Assembly: GCA_902800905.1 (NCBI GenBank)
Contig: CADCGC010000021.1
Span: forward strand, 1 to 35,452
Source: an uncultured Erysipelotrichaceae bacterium
GTDB taxonomy: Bacteria > Bacillota_I > Bacilli_A > RFN20 > CAG-826
Length of the DNA stretch: 35,452 nt
Reading direction: 5' to 3'
Made by a program: the position numbers and the translations under genes. The notes under the pieces are model-generated. The model was not told the DNA's origin and made no database searches. It worked only from the letters and a program-made list of their open reading frames with translations. Shown in pieces: positions 7,329 through 19,008 of this stretch; the first letter of the stretch is position 1, and every line of letters begins with the position of its first letter.

Positions 7329-8759
7329 TTACTTTCTCCTTTGAATTTCTTCTAACAGTAATTTATTCACCAACTGAGGATTCGCTTTTCCTCCTGTTTG
7401 TTTCATAACTTGACCAGCAAGATAACCAAGCGCGCGGTTTCTGCCTTTTAAATAGTCAGATATTGATTTAGAGTTATCTTTAATAACCTTTTTAACAATA
7501 TTCAATAGTTGATTTTTGTTAGAAATTTGTTCTAACCCCATAAACTCTACTATTGTTTGAGCGTCTTTTCCAGTCTCAATCATCTTTTCAAAGATAAACT
7601 TGGCCTGAACATTATTAATTTTACTATTTTGAATTAGTAGAATTAAATCGCTTAATTCATTTGGTTTAATTGGGAAATCTTTAATCTCAACATTTCTTTT
7701 ATTAATAAAAGATTTAACATTTACATTGACCCAGTTCGCTAATAATTTAATTGAGCACCCACTAGCCAATGCTTCTTCAAAGTAATTAGCAATATCCTTA
7801 TCATCAAGGATAATAGATGCATCAGATTCACTTAATCCGAGAGAAACATATCTCTTTAGTTTTGATTCCGCTAATTCAGGCGATGATTCAATAGCGGCTT
7901 TAATAAACTCCGCACTAAGCTTAATAGGTGGAATATTATTGTCTGTGAAGCATTTATAGTCAACATTATCAACTTTTGCTCTCATAAGAACGGTTTCTTT
8001 GAGTGATTCATCAAACCTTCTTGTTTCTTGAGCTATTTCAATACCACTACAAAGTAGTTCTGATTGTCTCTCGATTTCAAAGTCAATCGCTTTTTGAATA
8101 TTAGAAATTGAATTTAAATTCTTTATTTCGACTTTTGTGCCAAATTGATTATCGCCTTTTCTTTTTAAAGAAACATTGACATCACATCTAAGCGACCCTT
8201 GCTCCATCTTTCCATCACTAATTCCTAAATAAGTGACAATGGAACGAATCTTTTCAACATATTTAGCAGCTTCAGTACCACTTTTAATTTCTGGAGCAGA
8301 AACAATTTCAATGAGTGGAATGCCTGCTCGATTGTAATCAAGATAAGAATAGTCTTTTGTATGAAATTGCTTGCAAGTATCTTCCTCTAAATGAAGTCTA
8401 GAGATATTGATTTTAATATCACTATCATTTAATTTGATGGTTAAATATCCGTTTTTACCGATTGGTCTAAATTCTTGCGTTAATTGATAGCCTTTTGGAA
8501 GGTCACTATAGAAATAATTCTTTCTTTCAAACATCAAAACGTCATCAATTATCATATGAAGAGCGTTGCACATCATTAAAGCATAAATAACAGCCTGTTT
8601 ATTGACTGTTGGCATGGTCCCTGGAAAGGCAAAATCGTAATAATCAACTGAAGAATTTGGTACTTTGCCAAAGGTGACAGGAGCAGATGAAAACATTTTT
8701 GATTTTGTGTTTAGTTGGATATGTAATTCGAGTCCGATAACCGCTTCAAAATCCGACAT
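7329..8759 (-). CDS. gatB: Asp/Glu-tRNA amidotransferase subunit B
   Basis: The tRNA-binding and kinase-like subunit of GatCAB, which phosphorylates mischarged Glu-tRNA(Gln) or Asp-tRNA(Asn) so that ammonia from GatA can amidate it. At 476 aa it is full length. The N-terminal catalytic cradle is recognisable: VIGLELHIQLNTKSKMFS at residues 7-24 (GLEVHxQL family motif), the RKNYFYSDLPKGYQLTQ block, and GSLRCDVNVSL for nucleotide and metal contact. The C-terminal helical and YqeY-like domain ends in GGKANPQLVNKLLLEE. It overlaps gatA in a TAATG stop-start junction. Confidence 0.95.
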   Translation of the reverse strand: MSDFEAVIGLELHIQLNTKSKMFSSAPVTFGKVPNSSVDYYDFAFPGTMPTVNKQAVIYALMMCNALHMIIDDVLMFERKNYFYSDLPKGYQLTQEFRPIGKNGYLTIKLNDSDIKINISRLHLEEDTCKQFHTKDYSYLDYNRAGIPLIEIVSAPEIKSGTEAAKYVEKIRSIVTYLGISDGKMEQGSLRCDVNVSLKRKGDNQFGTKVEIKNLNSISNIQKAIDFEIERQSELLCSGIEIAQETRRFDESLKETVLMRAKVDNVDYKCFTDNNIPPIKLSAEFIKAAIESSPELAESKLKRYVSLGLSESDASIILDDKDIANYFEEALASGCSIKLLANWVNVNVKSFINKRNVEIKDFPIKPNELSDLILLIQNSKINNVQAKFIFEKMIETGKDAQTIVEFMGLEQISNKNQLLNIVKKVIKDNSKSISDYLKGRNRALGYLAGQVMKQTGGKANPQLVNKLLLEEIQRRK

Positions 8760-10207
8760 TATTTAGCCACCAAGTCCTTTAATTCTGTTCCTTCTTCTAA
8801 AATATTCGCTATATTAAGTAAAAGTGATTCTTGGAAGGGTTTTGACGATAAATTTGCCCCAAAAGGCATATTTTTTTCAAAGCCAATTGGGACTGTAATT
8901 GATGGATATCCACCCATATTTCCATAAGCTAGATAATTATCAGCGATAAGGTATTCGTTTGATAAATTATTGTTATTTGATCCGACGATTGGAGCAATAC
9001 TTGGAGCTGCTGGGCAATAGATAGCATCGTACTCTTCAAATACTTTATTGAAAGCGTTAACAATCATTCTTCTACATTTTTGCGCTCTAACAAAAAGTTC
9101 CTGTTGGTTTTCTTTAAAAAGCGAGAAACTTCCTATGACAAAACGCCTCTTAATACGTGAAGAGAACCCTTTTGTGCGAGTATTAATCATGACTTCCTCA
9201 AAGGTCTTACCCTCAACTCTATTGCCAAACTTAATTCCGTCCAAACAAGCTGTATTACTTGTAGCTTCAGAGCTAGAAATAATGAAATATGTAGGATATA
9301 TTGCTTTAAGCAATTTATTATCCATTTCAACTTCATCAACAATCGCGCCTTTTGACCTTAAATATTCAACTGTTTTATAGAACGAATCCAAAATTGTTTT
9401 ATCACTAATCGATTCAACAATATCTTTAATAATCGCAATCTTCTTTCCTTTGATACTCTTATTCAAATCCTTTGTGTAATCATCAACTTTTTCAAAAGAT
9501 GATGATGCATCTTTATCATCTCTACCTGCTAAAATGTTTAGTAAATAGGCAGAGTCAAATACATTTCTTGTAAAATAAGCAACATGATCAAGAGATGTAG
9601 CAAAAGGAAATAGACCATGTCTAGAAATTCTTCCCCAAGTCGGTTTAAATCCTACTAGTCCTGCATAAGAGGCTGGTTTTCTAACAGAATCACCAGTATC
9701 ACTGCCAATAGAAACAGGAGTAATTCCAGCACTTATTGCAGCAGCACTTCCTGAACTAGATCCTCCAATGATTCTTTTGTGGCTCTTATCCCATGGATTA
9801 TATGTCATACCTAGATGCCCAGTAGTTCCAGTTCCGCCCATAGCGAGTTCATCCATAGCAGCTTTACCAATCACAATAGCCCCTTGCTCCTCTAGTCTAA
9901 GAACCACTTCACTAGAAAAGATAGGGATATACCCATTTAAAATATTGCTGCTTGCAGTTGTTGGAATATCTTTAGTGGAGTAATTGTCCTTAATAACTAT
10001 TGGTACACCATAAAGAAGACTATCTTTTTTGCTATCATCAAGACGTTTTACTTTTTCAAGCGCCTCGTTAGCGCATATATACTCAAACGCATTATTATCG
10101 TCATTTAATGCCAAAGAAACCGCCTCTTTTACTAATTCAAGAGGTGTAATTTCACCTTTAATAATTGCATTATGGATCTCGAGTAATCCTTTAGACATGT
10201 ATCCCAT
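8759..10207 (-). CDS. gatA: Asp/Glu-tRNA amidotransferase subunit A
   Basis: The glutaminase subunit of GatCAB, an amidase-signature enzyme of 482 aa. The Ser-cisSer-Lys triad can be placed: Lys73 in VPIVIKDN, the cis-Ser in GGSSSGSAA (148-156), and Ser174 in GSDTGDSVRKPAS. The usual DTGGS loop reads DTGDS here, so the glycine next to the nucleophilic Ser, part of the oxyanion-hole backbone, is Asp173. This could be a lineage variant or affect glutaminase turnover. The start is taken at the ATG 2 nt after the gatC stop (TAAttATG); an in-frame ATG three codons later is possible. It is followed by gatB in a TAATG overlap. Confidence 0.94.
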   Translation of the reverse strand: MGYMSKGLLEIHNAIIKGEITPLELVKEAVSLALNDDNNAFEYICANEALEKVKRLDDSKKDSLLYGVPIVIKDNYSTKDIPTTASSNILNGYIPIFSSEVVLRLEEQGAIVIGKAAMDELAMGGTGTTGHLGMTYNPWDKSHKRIIGGSSSGSAAAISAGITPVSIGSDTGDSVRKPASYAGLVGFKPTWGRISRHGLFPFATSLDHVAYFTRNVFDSAYLLNILAGRDDKDASSSFEKVDDYTKDLNKSIKGKKIAIIKDIVESISDKTILDSFYKTVEYLRSKGAIVDEVEMDNKLLKAIYPTYFIISSSEATSNTACLDGIKFGNRVEGKTFEEVMINTRTKGFSSRIKRRFVIGSFSLFKENQQELFVRAQKCRRMIVNAFNKVFEEYDAIYCPAAPSIAPIVGSNNNNLSNEYLIADNYLAYGNMGGYPSITVPIGFEKNMPFGANLSSKPFQESLLLNIANILEEGTELKDLVAK

Positions 10208-10209
10208 AA

Positions 10210-10506
10210 TTACTTAATAACCCTCGGTAAACCAATCATCCCATCAACAACATCTTTAGAATTCTTCAAGGCTTCTTTTTTATCAATCGGTGGGGTTGGA
10301 ATATCTTCTCTAAGATAGGTACTAGTCACATCAAAAGGAAAAACCATAGGTTCTTGATCATCAACACCTTCGATATCACTAATTAAATTCATTTCCGAGA
10401 CAATAATGTCTATTTCGCTCATTAGTTCATCACATTCTTTTTCAGAAAGTTCGAACATCATCTTACTGGCGGCAATTTTTAATGTCTCTTTAGTGATTTC
10501 TTTCAT
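10210..10506 (-). CDS. gatC: Asp/Glu-tRNA amidotransferase subunit C
   Basis: A 98-aa linker subunit that wraps around GatA and GatB to stabilise the complex. Residues 1-40 (KETLKIAASKMMFELSEKEC) match the GatC helical start, which usually reads VxxxAxLARLxLxxEE, and the middle DQEPMVFPFDVTSTYLREDIP matches the PxxRxD block. It is first gene of gatC-gatA-gatB-galE, following the ligA terminator. There is no Shine-Dalgarno. The ATG lies inside a palindrome, and -10-like hexamers are 6 or 11 nt upstream, so the mRNA is probably leaderless or nearly so. Confidence 0.9.
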   Translation of the reverse strand: MKEITKETLKIAASKMMFELSEKECDELMSEIDIIVSEMNLISDIEGVDDQEPMVFPFDVTSTYLREDIPTPPIDKKEALKNSKDVVDGMIGLPRVIK

Positions 10507-10523
10507 GATATTAAAATATCATA
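10504..10523 (-). promoter_or_regulatory. gatC -10 region and palindrome spanning the start codon
   Basis: On the minus strand ATGATATT-TT-AATATCAT (10522-10505) is an inverted repeat with 8-bp arms whose right arm includes the A and T of the gatC start codon. It contains TATGAT (10523-10518, 11 nt before ATG) and TATTTT (10518-10513, 6 nt before ATG). No convincing -35 is visible. A bound protein or RNA hairpin here would block both transcription and initiation. Confidence 0.4.
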
Positions 10524-10540
10524 GTTGAATAGAGAAGGTA

Positions 10541-10575
10541 AGAAAAAACACCTTAATCTAATGATTTTGGTGTTT
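10541..10575 (-). terminator. Terminator after ligA
   Basis: On the minus strand AAACACC and GGTGTTT form the outer stem, and inside the loop AATC and GATT can pair again around ATTA. A TTTTTTCTT tract follows. It separates pcrA-ligA from gatCAB. Confidence 0.8.
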
Positions 10576-10584
10576 TATGTATTT

Positions 10585-14803
<4,219 letters not shown>

Positions 14804-14809
14804 AGCAAT

Positions 14810-14838
14810 ATACTAACATAATAAGTGCCTATATTCAA
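14810..14838 (-). promoter_or_regulatory. Promoter of pcrA-ligA (leaderless type)
   Basis: On the minus strand TTGAAT (14838-14833) and TAGTAT (14815-14810) are separated by exactly 17 nt. The -10 ends 6 nt before the pcrA ATG, so the expected start of transcription is at or next to the initiation codon. Confidence 0.55.
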
Positions 14839-14850
14839 TTTATATAAATA

Positions 14851-15267
14851 TTATTTTAGATACGTAATAAATTCTCTAATTTTGGCTGCTCCAGCATAAT
14901 AATTTTTAATCTCCAATTTTTCTACTTCAATCAAAAATGGTGTACCAAAAATATAGAAATTTTCGATGCTAGCAACATGAGTTAAATCAGATGGTTTTCC
15001 ATAAACCGCGCATTCGTTTGCCTCAACAAAATATAGCGCACCACTATAGTCGAAATAAAACTTTATAATTTCCTGTTTTAGTTCATTGCAATGGGCACAT
15101 GTTGTGCGATAAAAATAAATAAGATAATAATCTTCAACTTGTATAAAGATATCATCCCAAGCAATTTTTTTATCGACATCCGAATAATCGTATTCGACAT
15201 AATTGGATTCGTAATTATAATTACACCCAGTAACGCAGATAGTAAGAAGCAATAATAGTCGTTTCAT
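14851..15267 (-). CDS. Thioredoxin-fold lipoprotein
   Basis: A 138-aa protein starting at MKRLLLLLTICVTGC. This is a lipoprotein signal peptide with lipobox VTGC, so Cys15 would be lipidated. I chose this ATG because a GAGGG Shine-Dalgarno lies about 10 nt upstream. The frame is open further upstream, but that would bury the signal peptide. The mature part has a thioredoxin-like active site, FYRTTCAHC (Cys57, Cys60), and a later GTPFLIEV stretch where thioredoxins carry the cis-proline. Expected role: an extracytoplasmic thiol-disulfide protein on the outer face of the membrane. No DsbD/CcdA partner lies nearby. It is divergent from the membrane-protein operon, with 81 bp between the starts. 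Confidence 0.75.
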   Translation of the reverse strand: MKRLLLLLTICVTGCNYNYESNYVEYDYSDVDKKIAWDDIFIQVEDYYLIYFYRTTCAHCNELKQEIIKFYFDYSGALYFVEANECAVYGKPSDLTHVASIENFYIFGTPFLIEVEKLEIKNYYAGAAKIREFITYLK

Positions 15268-15336
15268 AAAAAGTGCCCTCACTATACTAAGAGTCGTTTT
15301 TTGCGAATTTTTTATAATTTTTTTAAAACTTTTTGC

Positions 15337-15342
15337 TATGAT
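15337..15342 (+). promoter_or_regulatory. -10 element for a leaderless start at 15349
   Basis: TATGAT followed by AGGTTT and then ATG at 15349. The 6-nt gap places the transcription start on or next to the A of the start codon. The upstream DNA is T-rich without a convincing TTGACA. Confidence 0.5.
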
Positions 15343-15348
15343 AGGTTT

Positions 15349-16263
15349 ATGAGCCTTCTTAAAAAGAGAGAAACTCCAGTTCAAAATATTGCATACATCG
15401 GCATAATGGCAGCGGTTAACGCTGTATTTGTTTTAATATCTAGTTTTTTACCAATCTTGTTTATTTTGCTTGTATTCATTCTTCCTTTAACAAGCGTCAT
15501 CGTGACAATGTACTGTAAGAAATTCTACATCCCAGTTTATTTCATAGTCACCTTAGCTCTCACCTTTGCAATCACAGCAGGATTTAGCATCTTTGATACA
15601 TTCATATATGTTTTCCCTTCATTAGTTACTGGTTGCTTGTTTGGTTTGCTAATCAAAAAGAACGTTCCAGGCATTTACATTTTTATCATAGTAACAATCG
15701 CTCAATATGTGCTTACATACTTAACCTTCATATTTATTGATAAAGTCGTCACACAAGTTAATTTCTATAACGCAATATATCAAATGATTGGTCTTGAGTA
15801 TTTTGTATATAAATGGGTTTTGACGATAATTTTCACTTACGTCATCGCCCAAATGCAAATTGCACTCACCTATATACTTGTCAAATATGAAATGATAAGG
15901 ATAGGGAGAGAGATTAACCTAAATATTAGTTTTAGATTCTCACTATATATTGTCACTGTAGTTGGTGGAACCATTACAATGCTATCAATCTTTTTCTTCC
16001 CTGAATGGTCTTTGCTTTTCACATTGTTAGTCCTACCAATTACTGTTTTTGAATTATTTGATTTATTGATGAAAAAGAATATGGTCATCTATATTGTTTT
16101 AGGTATTGGAATAATCGCTTCTGGATTTGTGTTTGCGCTTTTATATCCATTAACGCCTTCTCCAAACCAATTATCTCTTTTATATGTTTTATTTGCCGTC
16201 GTAACAATAATTGATATTATTTTTAATTATTGTTTAAAAGTAAATGCATACAATATAAAATGA
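15349..16263 (+). CDS. Polytopic membrane protein, unknown
   Basis: A 304-aa, very hydrophobic protein with about eight predicted membrane spans, starting MSLLKKRETPVQNIAYIGIM. I chose this ATG rather than an upstream in-frame one because TATGAT lies 6 nt before it and the earlier residues would overlap the promoter. The N-terminal IAYIGIMAAVNAVFVLISSF has the look of an ECF transporter S component or a DUF2232/YybS-type protein, but no substrate motif is visible, so the function is unassigned. It leads a three-gene operon with two further membrane proteins. Confidence 0.75.
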   Translation: MSLLKKRETPVQNIAYIGIMAAVNAVFVLISSFLPILFILLVFILPLTSVIVTMYCKKFYIPVYFIVTLALTFAITAGFSIFDTFIYVFPSLVTGCLFGLLIKKNVPGIYIFIIVTIAQYVLTYLTFIFIDKVVTQVNFYNAIYQMIGLEYFVYKWVLTIIFTYVIAQMQIALTYILVKYEMIRIGREINLNISFRFSLYIVTVVGGTITMLSIFFFPEWSLLFTLLVLPITVFELFDLLMKKNMVIYIVLGIGIIASGFVFALLYPLTPSPNQLSLLYVLFAVVTIIDIIFNYCLKVNAYNIK

Positions 16264-16276
16264 TTAATTGAACGAT

Positions 16277-16714
16277 ATGATTAGTGCAGTCTTTAAAAAC
16301 ATTGGCAAGGGAATCGGATATTTCTTCCTATTTCCAACTCTATTAATCGCTATTGCAATCTACGCAGTATTTGGGTTACTTGTTTTCGTTTATCAATTTT
16401 TTAAATTAATCTTCCTATTCTTTACAGGTAGAACTTTGTTCTCTGATCTTCCTGAAGACATTAAAGTTAAAGCTATCTTAGATGACAAAGTTAATGGAAG
16501 TAAAGAAGTTAAAGAGGAAGCTGATCCTGCACCACAAGTTCAAGAACAGCAACCATCAGAACAAACCGCTCCGGTTTATACAAGCTTTGCAACTTTATAT
16601 CCAGAAGCAAATCCTGAGCAAGAAGAAAAACCATCTTCAAACATTGAGTCCGAACCAATTGAGGAAGAACAAATAGAGTCTGAAAACAACGAAGGAGGCG
16701 ACCAAAATGCTTAA
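16277..16714 (+). CDS. Small membrane protein with acidic proline-rich tail, unknown
   Basis: About 145 aa from the ATG at 16277. A TTG three codons earlier (16268) is an alternative start, and neither has a clear Shine-Dalgarno. Residues 12-50 form one long hydrophobic segment or a hairpin (YFFLFPTLLIAIAIYAVFGL). The remaining ~90 residues are low complexity, rich in Glu, Gln, Pro and Ser (PAPQVQEQQPSEQTAP; EEQIESENNEGGDQNA), and probably disordered. It overlaps the next gene by 8 nt in the junction ATGCTTAA, and the Shine-Dalgarno of that gene is inside this one. I do not recognise the family. Confidence 0.7.
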   Translation: MISAVFKNIGKGIGYFFLFPTLLIAIAIYAVFGLLVFVYQFFKLIFLFFTGRTLFSDLPEDIKVKAILDDKVNGSKEVKEEADPAPQVQEQQPSEQTAPVYTSFATLYPEANPEQEEKPSSNIESEPIEEEQIESENNEGGDQNA

Positions 16715-17414
16715 TCCATTAGTTTTTGTAACGCTTTCTGAAAACGATAAAAGACTTATTTTCTCTATCCTTATTGTTGTTATCGTCGTTCTTGTTTTAA
16801 TTGCCTTCCTTGGATACTTGCTATTTAGAGTTATGCGCTGGCAATCACACAAAATGGACACATTAATCCATGATGTGCTTGTGTATAACGTTATTACAGA
16901 TAGAAAGCATCTTATGAGTTATGGAAGAAAAAAGAACTGGGCCTTGTTCTTTAAACAAGCATATATTCCACTAATTATTCTCATAGTCGCCGCTGTAGTG
17001 TTGATTATTCATAATACATTAGATAATAATTGGGAATATAATCCATTCTCTACATATGATGGTTTTGGAACATTGTTCTGGACATGGAAGGCATCAGGTG
17101 AATTCACAGGAAGTGAATGGGATATCATCAGATTTCAACTCATCTTTTTAGATAACGAGCCACATGTCGTAGCAGAAGCATGGTGTGGATATGTCTTTGG
17201 ACCACTTGTTATTGTCGGTGGCACATGGTACTTAATCGCTGTTTCATGCTTATTAGCAAGAACATTCATGCTAATTAAGAGAAGCAGAGAAGTATTTGAA
17301 AAGAGCCTCGATGGATTCCATCAAGACTCTACTGCTCAAATTCAGGCTAATTCTAATTCATCTTCACCAGCACCAGCGCCAGCTAGTTCTGATGATACCG
17401 AATCTAAGAATTAG
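16707..17414 (+). CDS. Membrane protein, unknown, third gene of the operon
   Basis: A 235-aa protein with a strong start: GGAGG followed by ATG inside the end of the preceding gene. It has an N-terminal span (SILIVVIVVLVLIAFLGYLL, about 20-39), a basic cytoplasmic linker, a second span around 89-102 (PLIILIVAAVVLII), a Trp-rich extracellular stretch (WTWKASGEFTGSEWD), a third span around 165-187, and a low-complexity Ser/Pro/Ala tail (NSNSSSPAPAPASSDDTE). The tail is similar in style to that of the neighbouring gene, which may mean both tails face the same compartment. Function unknown. The stop interlocks with that of the convergent 47-aa gene. Confidence 0.75.
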   Translation: MLNPLVFVTLSENDKRLIFSILIVVIVVLVLIAFLGYLLFRVMRWQSHKMDTLIHDVLVYNVITDRKHLMSYGRKKNWALFFKQAYIPLIILIVAAVVLIIHNTLDNNWEYNPFSTYDGFGTLFWTWKASGEFTGSEWDIIRFQLIFLDNEPHVVAEAWCGYVFGPLVIVGGTWYLIAVSCLLARTFMLIKRSREVFEKSLDGFHQDSTAQIQANSNSSSPAPAPASSDDTESKN

Positions 17415-17554
17415 TTTTGGAAAATAATAATAAATTGAACAACAATATATATTGCTAAAACAATATTAAGAATAGCTAAAAGCCAGCAGATGCGTTTCTT
17501 CGCAACTGCTTTTCTTTTTTCTTTTTCAATTCTAAGGGCTTCTGCTTGGTTCAT
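17411..17554 (-). CDS. 47-aa single-span membrane peptide downstream of asnS
   Basis: A short frame beginning 2 nt after the asnS stop (TAAttATG) and ending in TAA at 17411. The 47 residues are a charged, basic N-terminal helix (MNQAEALRIEKEKRKAVAKK) followed by a continuous hydrophobic segment (WLLAILNIVLAIYIVVQFII) and a short polar end. This arrangement (amphipathic basic helix, then one transmembrane helix) is hard to obtain by chance, and the tight spacing implies translational coupling with asnS. It has no Shine-Dalgarno of its own. Function unknown. It overlaps the convergent gene by 4 nt at the stop codons. Confidence 0.65.
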   Translation of the reverse strand: MNQAEALRIEKEKRKAVAKKRICWLLAILNIVLAIYIVVQFIIIFQN

Positions 17555-17556
17555 AA

Positions 17557-18954
17557 TTAATACTTAATTGAATTGCTTGTACGTGGATATGGTTGAACAT
17601 CACGAATATTTTGCATACCTGTAATGTACATAAGTAATCTATCAAATCCAATACCAAATCCGGAGTGGATGCATCCACCATAACGACGAGTGTCTAAATA
17701 CCATTCTAATCCTTCAGTGATGCCCATCTCATCCATCTTAGCTTTTAAGACATCATAATTTTCTTCTCTTTGACTGCCACCAACGAGTTCTCCAACAGCA
17801 GGGACTAATAGGTCACACGCTGCGACTGTTTTTTGATCTGGATTAACTTTCATGTAGAACGCTTTGATTTCTCTTGGATAATCGATTAAGAAGAGAGGCC
17901 CGTTTACGACTTTTTCTGTTAAATATCTCTCGTGTTCGGATTGTAAATCCATGCCCCATTCGATATTGCTATTTTCGAATTCCACGCCGTTTCTTACGGC
18001 TTCTTTGAGAATTTCAATGCCTTCTGTATAGGTCATTTTCTTAAATTCAGAGTTCACAACATGATTGAGTCTTTCTTGTAATGTATTATCAATCATTGTG
18101 TTGAAGAATTTCATTTCTTCTGGGCATGCTTCTTGGACATAGGAGATGCAATATTTAATGCAGTCTTCGATAACTTGCATATTGTCGTTTAAATCACAGA
18201 ACGCCATTTCAGGTTCAATCATCCAGAATTCTGAAGCGTGTCTAACTGTGTTAGAGTGTTCGGCTCTAAATACAGGACCAAATGTATAGACATCTCTAAA
18301 AGCTAACGCAAATGGTTCGACATGAAGTTGACCAGTAACTGTTAAATTAACTTTTCTACCATAGAATGAGAATGGATCTTTTGTGTCGTGTGTAGTGACA
18401 TCAAAGACGTTTCCCGCTCCTTCACCATCGTTAGTGGTGATTTCTGGAGTATGGACATAAATAAATCCTCTTTCTTGGAAGAATTGGTGAACAGCGTAAG
18501 AAAGAACACTTCTCACTCTAAAGACAGCTTGGAAAGTATTTCCTCTTGGTCTAACATGAGCAATCTCTCTTAAGAATTCAAAAGAGTGTCTCTTCTTTTG
18601 AAGAGGATAATCTTCAGCACAATCACCAAGAAGCTTAGCTTCTAAAACATTAATTTCAAATGGTTGTTTGTTTTCTGGAGTTAAAACGACTTTGCCATTA
18701 ATCTCAATCGCACAACCATTTCTAAAAGACGCTAATAAATCATATTGTGGATTGTCTTTAGAATAAACGAGTTGAACATTTTTAAAGTATGTTCCGTCAT
18801 TGAATTCAATAAAACCAATTTGTCCATTAGTTCTATTGGTTCTAACCCAACCTTGTAAGTTGAATTCAGACTCTAATACAGCAGCCTTTTCTTCTTCATC
18901 ACCATAAAGGACGATGTCATATAATTCGAAATTTGTGATTTTTACTAGTTCCAT
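17557..18954 (-). CDS. asnS: Asparaginyl-tRNA synthetase
   Basis: A class IIb synthetase charging tRNA-Asn, 465 aa. The N-terminal OB fold for the anticodon starts around residue 34 (LQGWVRTNRTNGQIGFIEFN). Motif 2 is FRAEHSNTVRHASEFWMIEPE, and motif 3 is GGCIHSGFGIGFDRLLMYITG. The HASEFWMIE sequence is the AsnRS version rather than AspRS. A GAGAGG Shine-Dalgarno precedes ATG, and an extended -10 promoter is visible. It lies 54 nt after tsaD. Because AsnRS is present, GatCAB is not needed for Asn-tRNA unless AspRS is non-discriminating. Confidence 0.95.
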   Translation of the reverse strand: MELVKITNFELYDIVLYGDEEEKAAVLESEFNLQGWVRTNRTNGQIGFIEFNDGTYFKNVQLVYSKDNPQYDLLASFRNGCAIEINGKVVLTPENKQPFEINVLEAKLLGDCAEDYPLQKKRHSFEFLREIAHVRPRGNTFQAVFRVRSVLSYAVHQFFQERGFIYVHTPEITTNDGEGAGNVFDVTTHDTKDPFSFYGRKVNLTVTGQLHVEPFALAFRDVYTFGPVFRAEHSNTVRHASEFWMIEPEMAFCDLNDNMQVIEDCIKYCISYVQEACPEEMKFFNTMIDNTLQERLNHVVNSEFKKMTYTEGIEILKEAVRNGVEFENSNIEWGMDLQSEHERYLTEKVVNGPLFLIDYPREIKAFYMKVNPDQKTVAACDLLVPAVGELVGGSQREENYDVLKAKMDEMGITEGLEWYLDTRRYGGCIHSGFGIGFDRLLMYITGMQNIRDVQPYPRTSNSIKY

Positions 18955-18972
18955 GTTGTTATCCTCTCGATA

Positions 18973-18981
18973 ATTGTATCA
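18973..18981 (-). promoter_or_regulatory. Extended -10 promoter of asnS
   Basis: On the minus strand TGATACAAT (18981-18973) is a TGn-extended -10, with a weak TTAAAG 17 nt upstream. It leaves a leader of about 12 nt that holds the GAGAGG Shine-Dalgarno. Just before it, AATCTTT/AAAGATT (18993-19009) forms a hairpin at the tsaD stop, but without a T-run. Confidence 0.5.
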
Positions 18982-19008
18982 ATATATCATGTAATCTTTA
19001 AGAAAGAT

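Noticed and set aside
9048..10217. Plus-strand frames of 62-110 codons over gatA
   Set aside because: They are antisense shadows of gatA, with no Shine-Dalgarno or promoter and Ser/Leu-rich composition.
15301..15348. Longer N-terminus for the membrane protein at 15349 (start at 15301)
   Set aside because: The additional residues overlap the AT-rich promoter region, and TATGAT is ideally placed for the later ATG.
15268..15384. Longer N-terminus for the thioredoxin-like protein (start at 15384)
   Set aside because: It would place a signal peptide and lipobox in the middle of the protein, and the Shine-Dalgarno GAGGG fits the start at 15267.
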